Shown piece after piece: positions 62,501 through 64,000 of a stretch of 64,000 bases of DNA. A program made the translations under genes and the position numbers. The first letter of the stretch is position 1. Each line of letters starts with the position of its first letter. The DNA lies in assembly GCA_963281255.1 (NCBI GenBank), contig OY725493.1:929550-993549 (forward strand). The letters are read 5' to 3'. A model generated the notes under the pieces. It was not told the origin of the DNA. It was given only the letters and a program-made list of their open reading frames with translations, and did no database searches. The DNA is from Aphrocallistes beatrix (Eukaryota; Porifera; Hexactinellida; Sceptrulophora; Aphrocallistidae).

Positions 62501-64000
62501 TGCTCTTCGGTCAAGAGCATGCTCTTTAAGTCGAGAGCATGCTCTTCGGTCAAGAGCATGCTCTTTAGGTCGAGAGCATGCTCTTCGGTCAAGAGCATGC
62601 TCTTTAGGTCGAGAGCATGCTCTTCGGTCAAGAGCATGCTCTTTAGGGGTCGAGAGCATGCTCTTCGGTCAAGAGCATGCTCTTTAAGTCGAGAGCATGC
62701 TCTTCGGTCAAGAGCATGCTCTTTAGGTCGAGAGCATGCTCTTCGGTCAAGAGCATGCTCTTCGGTCAAGAGCATGCTCTTTAGGTCGAGAGCATGCTCT
62801 TCGGTCAAGAGCATGCTCTTTAGGTCGAGAGCATGCTCTTCGGTCAAGAGCATGCTCTTTAGGGGTCGGGAGCATGCTCTTCGGTCAAGAGCATGCTCTT
62901 TAAGTCGAGTGCATGCTCTTCGGTCAAGAGCATGCTCTTTAGGTCGAGAGCATGCTCTTCGGTCAAGAGCATCCTCTTTAGGGGTCGAGAGCATGCTCTT
63001 CGGTCAAGAGCATGCTCTTTAAGTCGAGAGCATGCTCTTCGGTCAAGAGCATGCTCTTTAGGTCGAGAGCATGCTCTTCGGTCAAGAGCATGCTCTTTAG
63101 GTCGAGAGCATGCTCTTCGGTCAAGAGCATGCTCTTTAGGGGTCGAGAGCATGCTCTTCGGTCAAGAGCATGCTCTTTAAGTCGAGAGCATGCTCTTCGG
63201 TCAAGAGCATGCTCTTTAGGTCGAGAGCATGCTCTTCGGTCAAGAGCATGCTCTTCGGTCAAGAGCATGCTCTTTAGGGGTCGAGAGCATGCTCTTCGGT
63301 CAAGAGCATGCTCTTTAAGTCGAGAGCATGCTCTTCGGTCAAGAGCATGCTCTTTAGGTCGAGAGCATGCTCTTCGGTCAAGAGCATGCTCTTCGGTCAA
63401 GAGCATGCTCTTTAGGTCGAGAGCATGCTCTTCGGTCAAGAGCATGCTCTTTAGGTCGAGAGCATGCTCTTCGGTCAAGAGCATGCTCTTTAGGGGTCGG
63501 GAGCATGCTCTTCGGTCAAGAGCATGCTCTTTAAGTCGAGTGCATGCTCTTCGGTCAAGAGCATGCTCTTTAGGTCGAGAGCATGCTCTTCGGTCAAGAG
63601 CATCCTCTTTAGGGGTCGAGAGCATGCTCTTCGGTCAAGAGCATGCTCTTTAAGTCGAGAGCATGCTCTTCGGTCAAGAGCATGCTCTTTAGGTCGAGAG
63701 CATGCTCTTCGGTCAAGAGCATGCTCTTCGGTCAAGAGCATGCTCTTTAGGTCGAGAGCATGCTCTTCGGTCAAGAGCATGCTCTTTAGGGGTCGAGAGC
63801 ATGCTCTTCGGTCAAGAGCATGCTCTTTAAGTCGAGAGCATGCTCTTCGGTCAAGAGCATGCTCTTTAGGTCGAGAGCATGCTCTTCGGTCAAGAGCATG
63901 CTCTTTAGGTCGAGAGCATGCTCTTCGGTCAAGAGCATGCTCTTTAGGGGTCGAGAGCATGCTCTTCGGTCAAGAGCATGCTCTTTAAGTCGAGAGCATG
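59501..64000. repeat. Palindromic 39-bp satellite array, runs off the window
   Basis: Tandem units of about 39 bp, each holding two copies of the perfect 12-bp palindrome AGAGCATGCTCT separated by short spacers (TCGGTCA, then TTAGGTCG, TTAAGTCG or TTAGGGGTCG). That is about 115 units and a palindrome every 19-22 bp for at least 4.5 kb. Marker variants (GTCGGGAGC, GAGTGCATGC, GAGCATCCTC) recur together at 60.6, 61.3, 61.9, 62.9 and 63.5 kb, showing higher-order repeats of about 631, 689 and 943 bp. Long open frames exist on both strands because 39 is a multiple of three and stop codons fall in few frames; they are not genes. Confidence 0.97.

Noticed and set aside
59531-63988. Many long open frames on both strands (repeats such as MLFKSRACSSVKS or LKSMLLTEEHALD)
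   Set aside because: They are translations of a 39-bp satellite. The period is 13 codons and stops are rare in several frames, so frames stay open on both strands at once. There is no start context, and breaks follow unit-length changes.
59501-64000. CRISPR-like array
   Set aside because: Spacers are near-identical short variants, not unique sequences, and the context is animal nuclear DNA.
1-64000. tRNA, rRNA or other structured RNA genes
   Set aside because: I looked for B-box-like and cloverleaf patterns on both strands by eye and found none convincing; tRNAscan-SE and Infernal would be decisive.

Overview
The window looks like nuclear DNA of an animal, most likely an invertebrate whose phylum I cannot fix. 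It carries orthologues of DNA-PKcs (PRKDC), SCAF4/8, POLDIP2, a GRIP golgin, phosphoglycerate kinase, EXT2, pallidin (BLOC1S6), a C2-PDZ-RhoGEF-RGS protein, tomosyn, a DHHC palmitoyltransferase and VPS37A. Introns are few: most genes are one open frame, and PRKDC has an 8.65 kb exon. Introns that exist are GT-AG. Housekeeping coding sequence is GC-rich and sits in strongly AT-rich spacer, so gene edges are sharp.

Layout. 1-12 kb is accessory spacer with a frameshifted zinc-ribbon-like gene (440-1127), four copies of an unrecognised 53-56 aa protein family (4209, 7262, 9335, 10477), a decayed mariner/Tc-type transposase and several inverted-repeat (MITE-like) elements. 12-25 kb is PRKDC, 5'-truncated with respect to the family. 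26.4-27.1 kb is a secreted or membrane-anchored cysteine protein. 28-34.7 kb holds SCAF4/8, POLDIP2 and an ICMT/PEMT-like methyltransferase. 34.7-42.5 kb is spacer containing two tandem paralogues of an unrecognised, probably N-myristoylated protein. 43-59.3 kb is a compact housekeeping block with alternating convergent and divergent genes. From 59,501 to the window end is a palindromic 39-bp satellite with higher-order structure.

Two gene classes stand out. The conserved genes serve DNA repair, transcription termination, glycolysis, heparan-sulfate synthesis, Golgi/endosome trafficking and exocytosis, and show no obvious TATA box. The unrecognised genes (small family, myristoylated pair, secreted cysteine protein) each have a clear TATA box about 44-111 bp upstream of the start codon. 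They look fast-evolving and lineage-specific. The best candidates for something undescribed are the four-copy small-protein family, the myristoylated paralogue pair and the satellite. All family assignments come from reading the translations by eye; no database search was run.
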